A stretch of 64,000 nt of DNA, from contig OZ012686.1 of assembly GCA_963942565.1 (NCBI GenBank), forward strand, positions 35,601,019-35,665,018, in the 5' to 3' direction. Every line of letters begins with the position of its first letter. Positions within the stretch are counted from its first letter, which is position 1. The position numbers and the translations under genes are program-made. Under the pieces are notes generated by a model. The model did not search any database, was not told where the DNA came from, and saw only the letters and a program-made list of their open reading frames with translations. Below, one piece after another: positions 1-43,900 of this stretch. This DNA is from Maea johnstoni (Eukaryota; Annelida; Polychaeta; Spionida; Magelonidae).

Positions 1-556
1 CATTTGCAAAGAAATTGCAAATGAGTATCGATGAATACTTTCAAATGATTATCTATTGATATTTGATAGTGTTAACATATAGCTAATTTACCGTTTTACA
101 ATGCTAATTTTCGACCCCCCCCCCCCCTCCCCAACTAATTATTTTAACATCCTGGCATTTCGCAATTCAACCAGTTATTATTTTCATGTTAATTGTATCT
201 CTTATTTTTCGGCAGTTGCTTCCTCGATCATTTTATAAGAATTCATTTCGCATTTAAGTGACCTTGTTCTCTGAATATTTTACATAGATGATGTGAAACT
301 ACCAGATCTGGCAAGATCTGGTAATTTTGCAATCAGAAAATGATTCCAAACATGTTATTTGAGCTCTTGCTGTTTTATATTACCAGATCCCAAATATTTT
401 TCCTCAAATTGTAGTCAAACAAAAACAAATCGAAATGCGCAAAACAGTGTGGCCTCCCAAATCCAAATATGCGAGTAATGCCATAGTATAATTACTGTCA
501 AAATTATCTCTTTGCAGTGGCATGTCTTCTTTGTACTATAACATTTTATTCAATAG
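1..556. other. Presumed intron of the channel gene; no feature seen
   Basis: AT-rich, with a poly-C run near 114-127. No further channel exon is recognised. It is read as intron because the exon at 557 starts in mid-domain. Confidence 0.5.
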
Positions 557-4829
<4,273 letters not shown>

Positions 4830-6420
4830 TTCATACCATAGGCACCCAACTAGAAGAAAAAAATCTTAATCTTTGATTTGATATTCGTTCAAGAACACAA
4901 TATTCGTTTTGGTTTGTTTAATATTAATTTGCTAACATAGGAGGTCTTTACAGGAAGTTGCGCTTGCCTTACTATTAGCACTTATTCTCTTTTACACGCA
5001 ATACTAGTAAACCAAGCTGCCTATATGTGTTGGGCAATCACCAACTGTTACCGTTATTTGTTTCGACAATGTGTGGGTTGTCCAGCTTAATTTCGGTGCC
5101 CTACAACATTGTTGAAATCAGATTATCGTTGTCTGACCACATCTCACCTTGGGACTGGCGTTCGTAACATATGCTTCCACAGAAATGAAGACAAAGCAGT
5201 TATGCTAAGCGAAGTTCATGCCATACTCTGATGGGCAGAAGAAAATGTAAGCCGTGAGTTGTGCGATGATCATGTGATATTGAATTAGATCCTATTAGGA
5301 CAATCCCTACTTGATGTTAGTAAAACAATATTTTACAACTATGTGATCAAATCCATCGGATGTAATATATGTATGATCTTCAAAACGTATGAAAATGCCG
5401 GTGTTAATTGTTTCAAAGAGTGTCATACCTGTCAAATTGAATGTTTTTATTTGAGTTTTGAGTAATGATGCACACATGAAGTACAGATAGACGATTCCAT
5501 CGTGTGAATTGCTTAGCGCTAGTGAAAATGTTTCACCAGCAAATATCTCCCCTGTGAGAAACAAGTAGTTCGCATGCATTTTTGTAAAATATCGTATTTA
5601 TTTCGCTATACCAATAAATGCTATGTATACGTCAATAATGTCATGTTATGATGAAGATTGTCATTTTTCAACACATAATATTATATACATACATATATAG
5701 CTTGCACAAACTAGCCGTTTTTAGTATGTTGACAAAAGTGATAACCCGCTATCTCATAGACAACACAAGTACACATATTTTCGAAGGCCCATGTTGGATT
5801 ACCCTTTCCGTTTACTTGTGCATATTTTATCATATTGTATCAGTCAGTATGATTTCATTAAAGATCAAAAGTAAATATCAGGTCAATTTCATGTTGATCG
5901 TCACCAAAACATATACATGTATGATAATTTCTGATATACTGAGATTTTATAAAACAGGTGGGTTAAGACAGGCTGGGCTTGATTTGGTTTTTGATAAATG
6001 CATATACACATTGTTCAGTGAAATAATTCCAGTTGAGGATTAGACAAATCAAATAATAAGATAGTTGGTTGTTAATCAATGTTAGTTTAATATAAGGAAA
6101 CCAGAAGACGTATAATGCAGGTTGTAGTATGTCACTATAAACCGAAATACTTAGTGATTGCATATTAAATCGGCATAGGGTTAAGGCAGACTCTTCATCT
6201 CCATGGTTAAGGCACTGCTTCATATACCAATACTTACCATAGTCCTGACAAACGTGATTTTTTTTCAAATGAAAATATTGATTCCTGTGATGGTCAAAAG
6301 AGGACTGGCCAGTTAGGTTATACCTTTGTCAATGGCAACACACCACCCAACCACTTTCCTTACAATATATTGCGACTCTATTACCTAATATTGGCTAGTA
6401 TTTTCAAAAGTATTAGAATA
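4830..6420. other. Channel 3'UTR and intergenic DNA
   Basis: A candidate poly(A) signal AATAAA at 5613-5618 would give a 3'UTR of about 0.8 kb. A 131-codon open frame at 5648-6043 is AT-rich, low in information and resembles nothing I know; I treat it as chance. Confidence 0.45.
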
Positions 6421-6423
6421 TAA

Positions 6424-6540
6424 ATGAATTGTCTTTAAAGACAAATGAACATGGCTATTTGTCTTTAAAGACAATTCATTTGTCTTTATAGACAAATGAA
6501 TTGTCTTTAAAGACAAATGAATTGTTTTTAAAGACAAATA
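6424..6540. repeat. Array of five 16-bp palindromes (TTGTCTTTAAAGACAA)
   Basis: The palindrome GTCTTTAAAGAC with TT/AA edges recurs with its core near 6431, 6461, 6482, 6503 and 6523. Two copies carry one base change each (TTTATA and GTTTTTAAA). Spacers are ATGAA-type. Spacing is about 30 bases, then about 20 bases three times. It lies about 0.95 kb upstream of the THADA start codon and 1.6 kb past the channel stop. Confidence 0.9.
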
Positions 6541-6909
6541 GTGCTTTTCTGCAAGAACGGCTTTCTATAATATGCACATTACTCTATAGAACATGGGTAA
6601 ATACCAAACATGCGTACCTTCCCCATGAAAAGAAAAACATCGCAGTATGCATTTTATTTTGGTGTCTGTTATAACATTAAGCATGGCTGCCATCCCTTGA
6701 TAGTCAAGGTGTCTGTTTATCTCTCAATCAGTACTATGTAAAAATAACATACGGTAAACGAACTTGAACACTGCAAATTTATAAAATCAAACTTGAAAGC
6801 TTTGAAAATAATTCGGCTTTAAAATGTACAACGTGTACATAAGCCAGTTATGAAAAATGCATCTCTCCCCCAACCCCCTCCAATATGGCTAAATTCAAAT
6901 GACTTAATT

Positions 6910-7490
6910 GCGCCTTTAGGGCGGACCATTTAATATTCTAGGGGGGAGGGACTATCCTTTTTGATCTGGTCAGAATTCCTTTCTCCTCTGGCAGAGCCAG
7001 AACTTTTTACTTCATTGGCAGAGCCAGATTTTTTCTTATCTTTCAGGACCAGCATATATTTTTTATTTTATTTTCAGGGCCAATTTTTTTTCCTAACTAT
7101 AGTGTACAATAATGCAAGTGTGACAGCTGAAAAAAAATGTGATCTATATATGTTTACTCCGGCTGATTGTCACTAGTTCGGTACACCTAAATGTGCCGGT
7201 TCAGCAGCTGCTCCACTTCTGAGTTGTGACATGCAATGTGGATGTTGAGATCACGCAACCAACATGCCGCTAAAACTTAACACTAACATAAATTGCAACA
7301 TAGTTCCATGCTAGAGAATTCACGTAATTCACCATTGTACGCAATATGTTCGATCTGTCTGTACTAGGAAGTTATTTAGTAAACAAAAATCCGTTCCCAT
7401 CATCGACGTTACCTCTATTATCGCTCAAGGTGTGTTCTGTATTGGACTGTAAACATATATCTATCATATGGCCATAACTCTTTTGAGCTA
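6910..7490 (+). promoter_or_regulatory. THADA upstream region (promoter inferred)
   Basis: No TATA box or CpG-rich block stands out. At 6910-6955 an AGGGCGGACCATTTAATATT word followed by a G run resembles the end of a DNA transposon common in marine invertebrates. The transcription start is not identifiable by eye. Confidence 0.3.
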
Positions 7491-34544
<27,054 letters not shown>

Positions 34545-34740
34545 CCAGAGATGTAGTAGCACGAGATGACCTGCGACCGCAACGTCTAGAGTTACAAAAC
34601 TGTACCAGGATTGCAATATATCCTAAATCTGTCCTAAATCAAAAACCCATGGTAGTGTATGTTTGAGCTTGCCTTAAGTGAGCACCCTTTCATATTTGTA
34701 TCATCTGATTTTATCTGAAATAAATCAGTTACTTGAGTAA
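34545..34740 (+). terminator. THADA 3'UTR and candidate poly(A) site
   Basis: AATAAA lies at about 34719-34724, 175 bases past the stop, followed by a T/G-containing stretch. A longer 3'UTR ending near 36046 (AATAAA) is possible. Confidence 0.5.
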
Positions 34741-34839
34741 GTCTTGAACATATTAGAGAGTCAATTAATACCTGTGAAGCTTGGTTTAACTGGCCTCTGA
34801 TAATTGTGGAGGTTTAAACCATTAACAAATATAATGTCT

Positions 34840-34985
34840 TGGTTAAGACGCCTGGCTCCCAAACGTGACCTCAGATTCAAATCCTGCTGGATTAAACATT
34901 AGCTATTAGGCTTGGTTTCTTGACAAATGTTTGGTGTTGCAAAGGGCTATCTTTGGTGCCGTATCAAGTAAAAGGCCTTTGGAAA
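34840..34985 (+). mobile_element. tRNA-derived SINE-like element
   Basis: TGGTTAAGACGCCTGG resembles an A box and AGATTCAAATCCTG a B box about 40 bases on, as in a tRNA head. It sits just past the THADA poly(A) candidate. Confidence 0.6.
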
Positions 34986-35862
34986 AAAAATAGTTAAGAG
35001 AGGGGAACATTTGTAAAGAAATTTCTCCCTAATACTGCATTGAAAGTGGCCTGAAGTCCATACAAATAACCATACTAGCGAAGTCTTGAGGATTTTGCTT
35101 CAGTAGGACTGTGATACTAGGAAATAGACTAGCATAAACATGCTCCACAGCAGATACTTAAATATTCCTATTTAAGTGACAAATCCAATGAATTTTATAC
35201 ATTATGTTATTTATTAGATATATTTACTATGATTGATTTTATGAGATGAATATGAACAATTTCTATGAATTTTGTATCAATCAGTAGTTGTATAAAGAAA
35301 AATTCAAGTTGAAAAGTGTACGAAGGACATAAGGTGATATTGTTTTGATTTAGGTTCTGTGTGATATACAACCCTCATTTACCAAATCATGCTCAGGTGT
35401 TGCTCACCATGTGTTGTTTGAATGCCTAGATACTCAACCCAATCATGCCTAAAGGTCCACATAATTTTTTTTTTTGTCTGCATCTATGATGCTTATGAAA
35501 ATTATTTCGGAATGAAGTTGTAATTCATAAATATTTAAAGGCATGTTGTAGGTTGACCTCAGCACTTATCCTTACTCTGCTCTAATTCCGCTGAATTGGG
35601 AGAAATAAAGTTAATTATGATAGCAAATTATAAAATCAAAATTACAGCCTGCTAGTAACTAGACATGGCTGACCTGTCCAGCTTTGAGGACAATGGATCT
35701 TCAACCTTATGATACTGCATAGAGTATATCCTTCAGGTGATTTCTTCCGGGTTTGTGATTTCCGTTATAACTATTCATTTCAGGCTCCCTCGGTCAGCAG
35801 TTAAACATTATTTCATTGAAGGGTGTTTCAACTCAAATTCTTACCATATCCAGCTTTGTTTA

Positions 35863-35878
35863 AATATATATATATATA

Positions 35879-35956
<78 letters not shown>

Positions 35957-35958
35957 CA
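35863..35958. repeat. (TA)n microsatellite between THADA and GTPBP2 3' ends
   Basis: TA tract with TGTG and TATGTA interruptions. The 34986-36180 stretch otherwise holds AT-rich DNA with no gene seen. Confidence 0.95.
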
Positions 35959-37304
35959 CATCCCAGATTGCATGTGTGATTTTTTTTCTCTATCCACAAT
36001 CTTCATGTTTTTATGGATGTAGGAGATGTAGGTTGGAAAATCGGGAATAAACTACTATTTATTGGTATTCGTGGTTATCCTGTTTTGTAATCTTTTAGTA
36101 ATATTGACAAGACAATTGTATTATATATATTCATTCCAATCTTTCATCAGGTCAAGGGGTAAATAAATAAAAAACATCATATTTGTATAAAAGAAACATT
36201 TATTGAATAAACAATAAATAACAATTTAAATATTGCATAGCTTGAAATAATTTCCTAGCATTTAAAATTCCCATCTTGATCTAGCATGAAATCATACAAA
36301 TCAATTCCTTGAGCTGACCACTTTGACACTGGTCACTATGGAATAGCCATCACAATTAACCAATGATTACTGCTAAGCAATGGTCACCTATGACCAGTAG
36401 CCTCCACTGACCTGTGGTCACCACTGACCAATGGAAACTACTAACTGGCAATGGTCACTTCTGACCCACAATCAATATTGAACACAGATCATTACTCAGA
36501 GGGTTGGCAGTAAATAAAACATGCAGGTCACAGAACTATGTATGTAAGTATTCTCTAGATGGCCTCTAATAAGACTTCATTTCCACAATAGGGGTGCAGG
36601 GGGCACAACGGTAGAATAAAAGCATTACTATGGAGGTTTGGAATCATTTGCTATGGATATGTGTACTTGTATTCATATCCTTACCTTTCAAAAGCAACTC
36701 ATTGCTTTACTGGATAGGAATAATAAGATGTATATGTGATCGCATTAATTAATCTAAAATGGAGAAAAATATATTTCAAGAGAAGTGTGTTCCAAGTTCT
36801 TTCATTTTTGGAGGGTTGGGTAAGTTTTAAGATGTGAAATCAGCCGTACCAAACCCATCATCTGACCACATTAATATCACATGTAAATTCTACCTAGTTC
36901 TCTCCATTGAAAACCACCTTTAAAATATGATCATCTTAAGACCTATTTTAAGGTGAGGTTGCAGGAATCTCATATTTCCTGATACAGGAAAAATGCATTC
37001 AGAACATACATCTCGCAGAATGGCACATTTCTTGCCAGGCAGGCAAAAAGCTTGCTAAAGAGACCACAAGACGATGACGTACAGGAAAAGTACTCTATTA
37101 AATTATACTGAAACCTTCATAAAAAGACCACTAATGGGATGAGGCAAAAGTGGTCTTTGTATACAGGTGATCTTCATTAGCAGGTGAAAGTACAAGTTCT
37201 GAGAGTAAATCTTAATGCTGATCTCTGATGGTCTCTTGAGCAAGTTTTAATACATAAGATCAATTCTATAAGAAATGTTTGTATAACATTATATGTAACA
37301 CAAC

Positions 37305-37428
37305 CACAGTCGAACCTGCTATCAAAAAGACCACAAGTAAGATCGGTCAAAAATGACCCTTGTAGATATGGAATTTAAAGGTCTTTATAGGCAGATGGTC
37401 TCTTGAGCAGGCTGGACTACAACTGTGT
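37305..37428. mobile_element. MITE with CACAGTCGAACCTGC ends
   Basis: The left end CACAGTCGAACCTGCT and the right end GGCTGGACTACAACTGTG are imperfectly inverted. A related piece lies at about 37105-37250 (GGTCTTTGTATACAGG, GGTCTCTTGAGCAAG). Confidence 0.5.
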
Positions 37429-40400
37429 GTACTGATCAGGCTACCTTACACATTGTAATAGACAATCCTGTAATTACTGTAGAATCACATTTAGATCAAT
37501 GTGATGCACAGTCATACATAAACAAAAACATGTACTACATAAGGACTTGACATTAAAATTTTGGGTCTGGGCATCTCAATATCCTTATGGCTTTCTGAAA
37601 ATAAGGCATACATTGTTTGTTAATCATAACCATTGCAATTAGGCTTATAACAGTCAAAATAAAGATGAGGAACTGGAACTAAGATACATTTCAAAATCTC
37701 TCAGTTATGATGCCTTAACTTTGAAATTGTTTGAAAGAGAGATAAAAGTCGAATTCCAACTTACACTTCTTTAAATATGTCCTAAATACAGTAATGCTTG
37801 CCTGGGAAAGTTACACCAAAGTAGGCAGGTTGCTTTTGGTTATAACAAGCGTAAATGAGCTAGAGTGTTCACCAAGGAAACCAAACATTTAATAGTTTAC
37901 CTGCCCAAAAGATTTGGCAAGCCCTAATGTCAAGCCCTGTTCATGTAGTACCAGATCTAGATTCTATAAACTTAACACAGACACATACTGATCAAAAGAG
38001 GTCTAAATTCAAAACACTAAAACACCTAGACAAAGTTAAATGATGAAATAAATTTAGCATGCTGGATATTTTGACAATTCCCTATGTAAATAACCTATAT
38101 ATACATAAACAACAAACTATCAAACAAATTTTGGATAAAACCATCTCTCAGAAAAGAATTCAGGTCTCCTAAGTATGTAACCAAATGATGATTTTTACGT
38201 CATGCATAAAAACCTGAACTTAATAGGACATTCCATTAAACCCTTACTGGGGCGCCCTTGATTCAAACATGCCAACTAATACTTATTATCACCAAGATAT
38301 CAACCCAGTACATTTTTCCTCAACCCTCAAATGCTGCAATAGATCATTTTTTAAATAGAAGTTGGTAGTTGGTTCTGACCTAAACCCAGGGCCACAGGTA
38401 CCTACAGGTGCCAAGAGTACTTTCTTGACATCTTTGGCCACTTATTATTTCAAGACGCTGCGAGGGTTGTTGGAAACAAAATAGAATGGATCCTGTTGAT
38501 ATCTTATTTACATTTAAGTCTTAATTTAGTCTGAATTTAGCGTGTCCCTTTAATAAACACTCACTAAAATAACATGCTATTGATTTGGACCAGGTCCATA
38601 AATTTACAGCTTGATTCCATGTAAATACACACCTCAATGAGACTGGTCCTCAGTATGTTTAGATCCATACTTCAAAAACTATGTGCAAAATTTCTTCGTA
38701 ATATTTTGTATTGTGTTGAATAATGTTTGACCGTGTTAAAACTATTCATGATGAGATCATGAGAGTTAGCTCACTCAAATAGATTCAAAAGGACGCAGGG
38801 ACAAACTGGTCTAGTAAATCAATTTAAAAAATCGATATCTATTTTTCCCAAGTTAAAAGTTCTTTTTTTCAAAATGTAAAACCAACTGGCCAAAATTGAA
38901 AAATACCAAAGACATAATCAACTTCATATCTTGCAAATATCTGCTAAATACAAGCCAAAAAGTTGTACTTAAATCTGTGTCAAAGGATATCTACTACAAT
39001 CAATGTTTTTTGTAAAACATCATTTCACATTCTACATTAGGGAATTAGATAAACAGTACAAGTTTCAAAACATTAATGTTCGAGTAAAACAAATTTCAAA
39101 AGTTAAATTCGAAGCAGATGCTTGGGAAATGCTTAAAGGCACAAGACATTCTCTTTATAAGTAGATATGCATTTGTGACTCCTGTTCGAACAGGACTCCC
39201 TATATTCTTTCTCAGAAATGTCTTAATGTTAATTTTCAAGCAAAAAAATTCAAATGTTTAACTTCGATGCTTTAAGTAGATTCACATATAATTGCCCCTT
39301 TGAATTTCATCTCACTCTCATTGTCTCTTTCCGTAATTCCCAAAGTTATGACCTGGTACACAATCCATCTTTCCTAGTACTTCAAAGTTTTCCAGCTATA
39401 CTACTTGAGTAAAACTTTCCAAAAGAGTTTCCTAACATAAAACTTGTGAAATCTCCACTTACTTATGAACAAATTTGGATAGTTCAACCAATGCAACAAA
39501 ATATCGAACTGTGGGATCTTCTGCACTTTCACCATCATGAGATCATTGTAGACAGGGTGTCCCATAACACCTGATGGCAGGCAATGAGATATGTGACAGG
39601 GGAAATTCCTATTAGTAACACAATGTGCAACATATTGTGCCAGGGCCCCGACATAGAAAACTTAGGACCACAGAGCAATTTTCAATCAAAGTCTGAATCA
39701 CTAATTTTTCTTAATAAGGACTATTTTCAGTGACTGGACTCAGGACATGTGGTTGTTTTAGGATAGCATAGTAAAACTCACCATAGGAAACCTGTATGAT
39801 CAAAAGGAACAAGTGTGCTGGTTTCATTACAAACACTGGTTTTCTGCTATACGTAATAGCCTTCAACATAATCTACTTGGTATTGATGTTAAAATGGGTT
39901 TAATGGGACACCCAAAGACTCGTACTTCTCTTTTCCCAATCATTAGTCTATTCATGCATGTACCGTAATGTCCAAAACGTCCTCGATGTGTTGGTAATAT
40001 CTTTGTGACCAGAGCATATTTGTAAACTATTAGTAAGAGAAATGTTGATCTAAGCCAAGCCCACAACTCTCTATTAAATACTTTGTGCATTTATGCCTAG
40101 CTGGTAGAATATTCTCATAATATCATAGATTCACGCAGGACATCTCTGGGCATAAATGGGCTGAGTAAGTAAGAGGCGTATGAAAGGTACACATTTTTCA
40201 GAGTATGCTGAAGAGACAACATTGTAGCACCTCACAACATCAAAACAAGCTTGCACCAAATACTGTTGAATGAAAAAATATTCACATATGCCAAGCTACT
40301 GATTTTCACCATTTTGGGCTTATCTATTTTAGTTTTGCAGCGAAGGTCACTTCATGCTAAGCACTGTCAATGAGGAATACTTTAAAATGAAATTGGGTAA

Positions 40401-40670
40401 AATCAGATGATAGGAGTGAATAAAATGAATTTAAACAGAGATAATGGCAAACCATATGGATAAAAACTTTAAAATATTACAACCTTGTAAAGTATCATAT
40501 TTTGAGATTTCACACATATATATCAAATACAATAATATCAGATATAAGGTTTAAAAAGTGGCAAAATTGTAAATATTTTTCCATTCCGCAGTAGATTGGC
40601 ACATATTGATTCATTCGGCAAGACTTCTAAGCTTAGTATCCAACCAATATTGGTGTTGTGGGTGTATTAG

Positions 40671-40884
40671 GTTTACCCTTATGCTGCTGGTGGCTAATTT
40701 GGCCAATACAAAATGAGGCAAAAAACCTGATAAATGTCTGAAACCCTGGAACATTGATACTCATCTGACAGTACCCAGCCACAGTTTTCCAACGAATACC
40801 AACATGTCAAGGTTTAAGTGGTTTTCAAAAATCTTTGCATCATTGTGTTTTGGATGAAAGTAGCCTCAGCATTAAAAGGGTTAA
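40671..40884 (+). mobile_element. TTAA-type MITE (family A), copy 9, in GTPBP2 3'UTR
   Basis: It starts TTTACCCTTATGCTGCTGG and ends GCATTAAAAGGGTTAA. Its edge is only 17 bases past the GTPBP2 stop codon, so it must be the first thing in the 3'UTR. Confidence 0.85.
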
Positions 40885-40901
40885 AAAGAGCTGCTGGCTT
40901 T

Positions 40902-43900
40902 TCATCTCTCTTCAGTGGCTCTGTCGATGGGGATAATCTTTGTGACTTCTCCCATCCCTTTTGTTCGTCCTTCGCGGAAGAGGAGCCGAGATCCGATACG
41001 GATATACTCCGGCTGCTTGATGAAGCGGAAGATGACCACTGCCTTCTCATTGGTCTGGATGTAGTCCTGAAAAACAACAACAACAACAATAATATTAGTT
41101 TATCTGACAAAGAATGGTCTTGCTTCAAATGCAGGAAAATAAACAATAAATCTTTGAAAGTATTTAACCCATTCACACTTAGAGTTTCTCTAGAAAGTGT
41201 CGTCTGCTACTCTCATACTTTTGAAAATATCTTTTGAATAAAGCAAAAATTCACAAAATATTTGAAGGAGAGTTCTTGTCTGGCTTGTGATCAACATTTC
41301 TCCTTCAAATGTATTCAAGAAAATGTGTTTCTAAATGAAATATTTCCAAAATTGTCAGGCCTCTTTTGGCTGCTCTGAGTGTTAATGGGTTAAGAAAAAC
41401 AAAAAATTATTTCAGATTTCCTGTCAAAGAATGATCATGCTTATATTATATAAATGCAATATAAGGGACATTATCTAAGTATATGTTGGTCTTCTAGAAT
41501 GCTATGAATGCTCCTTTTAGGAAACCATTTTCAAAATCCTGGCTATGCATGCCCCTATCTAGGACCCATCCAACCTGTCTTATAGACTTTTTTGAAAAGC
41601 TCCTTTTCAGACTTTTCTTTTAACCCTTCCAATACCACACATGCATAAATGTACCCTTGTGGTAACATAACCTAGAGAACCATGCATGCATATATGATCA
41701 AATTCATTTAAAGATCAGCCTGTCTTGCCAACCTGAAGGACCAGTACATAGCTTGAAAATTAGACAATTAGGTGTCAGAATGTTGTACTAAATTTACAGC
41801 TCATTTTGATACATCACATGACTCTGGAACTAATTTTATAAGGTCGTCAAACATGGTCATTCTTGTACTGGATTTTGGTCAATAATCCCCATTACAATTT
41901 GGCATCAGAAATTTGTACAGAAAATTACAATTTTGACACAGAAGGGTTAAACTATGCATATAGAAAATGAGTAAAAAACCCACCTTGTTCATGACTTCAA
42001 TGAAAGCAGTCTGCCGCACATTTCCAACATGTACTGTACACTGGAAGCCTTTACAGATATAGTTAGAGTGGAAGAGGAGATAGATATCTGCCTCAAACGC
42101 CATGCAAGCCATGGGATTCAAATTAGGGCTCACCACAACCATTCCCTGTAAAGAGAAATCCATGTATAAATGAAAAAGAATGCTTTGAATAGAGGACTTC
42201 ACACCAGGGCCTTATGCAAAAATATGACTGGATGTCATCTGGATACCTTACACCCTTGTAAAACACACATAGGAATACAAAAACATCTAGGTCATGAATT
42301 TCAATTAGTCAATTTCTAGCCAAGAGTTATCAATTAAAAGTTGTAAATGTTCAAAGAGATCTCATTCTCTACAAATATGTAAATTTATGTATGTTAACCC
42401 TTATGCTACTGGTGGCTAATTTGTCCAATACAAAATGATGCAAAAAACCCTGAAAAATGATTGAAACCATGGCACATGGGTACTCATCTGAGAGTACTCA
42501 GCGAGAGCTATCCAATGTGTACCTACATGACAGGGTTTAGATGACTTTCTCTGCGTCATTTTGCTTTGGATGAAAATAGCCTCAGCATTGAAAGGATTAA
42601 AATGGCATGTACCTTTCTAAGAGGGCAGGAGTCAACATGGCCGAGTGCGAGGGAAGCCGCCTGTCCGGCCTGGACGAGTCTACACGGTAGACGATTACGA
42701 TGGATGGAAGTCACTGTCACTGGCAGGAAGTGGCCGTTGTCAGTAGGTCCGATAACTAACTCATCTCCTTCTTTCATACTTCCTCTGGAATACAGAGATC
42801 AAGAATATGTAAATATAATATATACATACATATACATCCATACATACACACATACAGACATACATACATAAATTTTCTTTTATTTAAGATCTATAAATAC
42901 CTTATATAAAAGACCAGAGCTTAAAGTACCATTTTCCAAGCAACTATTATAGTTGCATAAAACACATGCTTTTCTTATCTGCTGAATATTTTATGCAACT
43001 TAAATGCTGGCGCTGTATATCACTACAGCAGCGCCACTACGCGGTAACAAAAAGAATCACAACACTTATGGCAGCGGCGATGGTACTAGGTTCGCCGCTA
43101 TATCGTACCTTCCAAGTTAACAAGTTTGGCAACCGTAAGTATAACTTTTTACTGAATTATTTTGTAGTATTGAATGTTTGACATGGGTTTGTATTTTGCA
43201 AAATACCGATAAGCATACCGTTAAAAATTGAAACGAGTATGCACCGGTATTTTGCGAGAAGGTATTCGGTATGGTGCTGATACCGTGTACCGGTGTACAT
43301 ACAGCCCTACCTCTTATGCAACTAAAATTGTCACATTAAAATCCAGCCTATTCCAACAACTAATACTATTGCGTAAAAATCATAAGGGGTATTCGTACCT
43401 GCTGAGTGTGCCTCCCACGACGGTGCCAACATTAGGGATTGAGAACACCTCATCCACCTGATGCTCCGCCTGCTCCTGTATAAACTCCTCCTGCTCCTTC
43501 TTGCTGTGCAGCGGCGGCAGCACGTTCAGGAAGCGCTTCAGCAGCTCCAGGTTACTGCCGTTCACACACGACACTTGGAAGATAGGGGTGATGCTGAAAT
43601 ACAGAAACAAGCACTCCAATATATTAACACTCTTATTATTATAGCATGAAAAGGACATGAAATACAGAAAGGAGCACTACAACATATTGACCCTTATCCT
43701 GCGCATCACAACAATTGTTGTGATGCGCAGCAGTGGGGGAGTATGTGCCCATAGATTTCACAGCAGGATAAGGGTTAAAATATTTATAGCATGAAAAGCA
43801 CATTTTGTTTCTTTAATTATTACATGGTGCTTGTAGTGTAAACCTATTTGACATAGTGTTGAAAATATCATTGGAGAGTTAAGGATCTGTTCCCATGTTT

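Larger units (their letters stand above)
36199..40901 (-). other. Candidate long 3'UTR of GTPBP2
   Basis: From the TGA (40902-40904) there is no other gene or exon down to an AATAAA on the minus strand (TTTATT at 36199-36204). It holds a family A MITE at 40671, a Tc1/mariner-like piece at 37305 and AT-rich DNA. The true poly(A) site could be much nearer the stop; the length is inferred. Confidence 0.4.

Noticed and set aside
5648-6043. 131-codon open frame after the channel gene
   Set aside because: AT-rich, Ile/Tyr-rich with no domain or splice context; expected by chance in such DNA.
40814-41237. Open frames of 120-139 codons on both strands over GTPBP2 exon 11
   Set aside because: Their codons overlap the real exon in other frames or run across the splice junction and a MITE; the phase-consistent reading is the 165-base GTPBP2 exon.
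42949-43181. Possible short gene ([14 protein letters not shown]...)
   Set aside because: Lies in GTPBP2 intron 8 beside a hAT-like end and has no recognisable similarity; more likely transposon debris.
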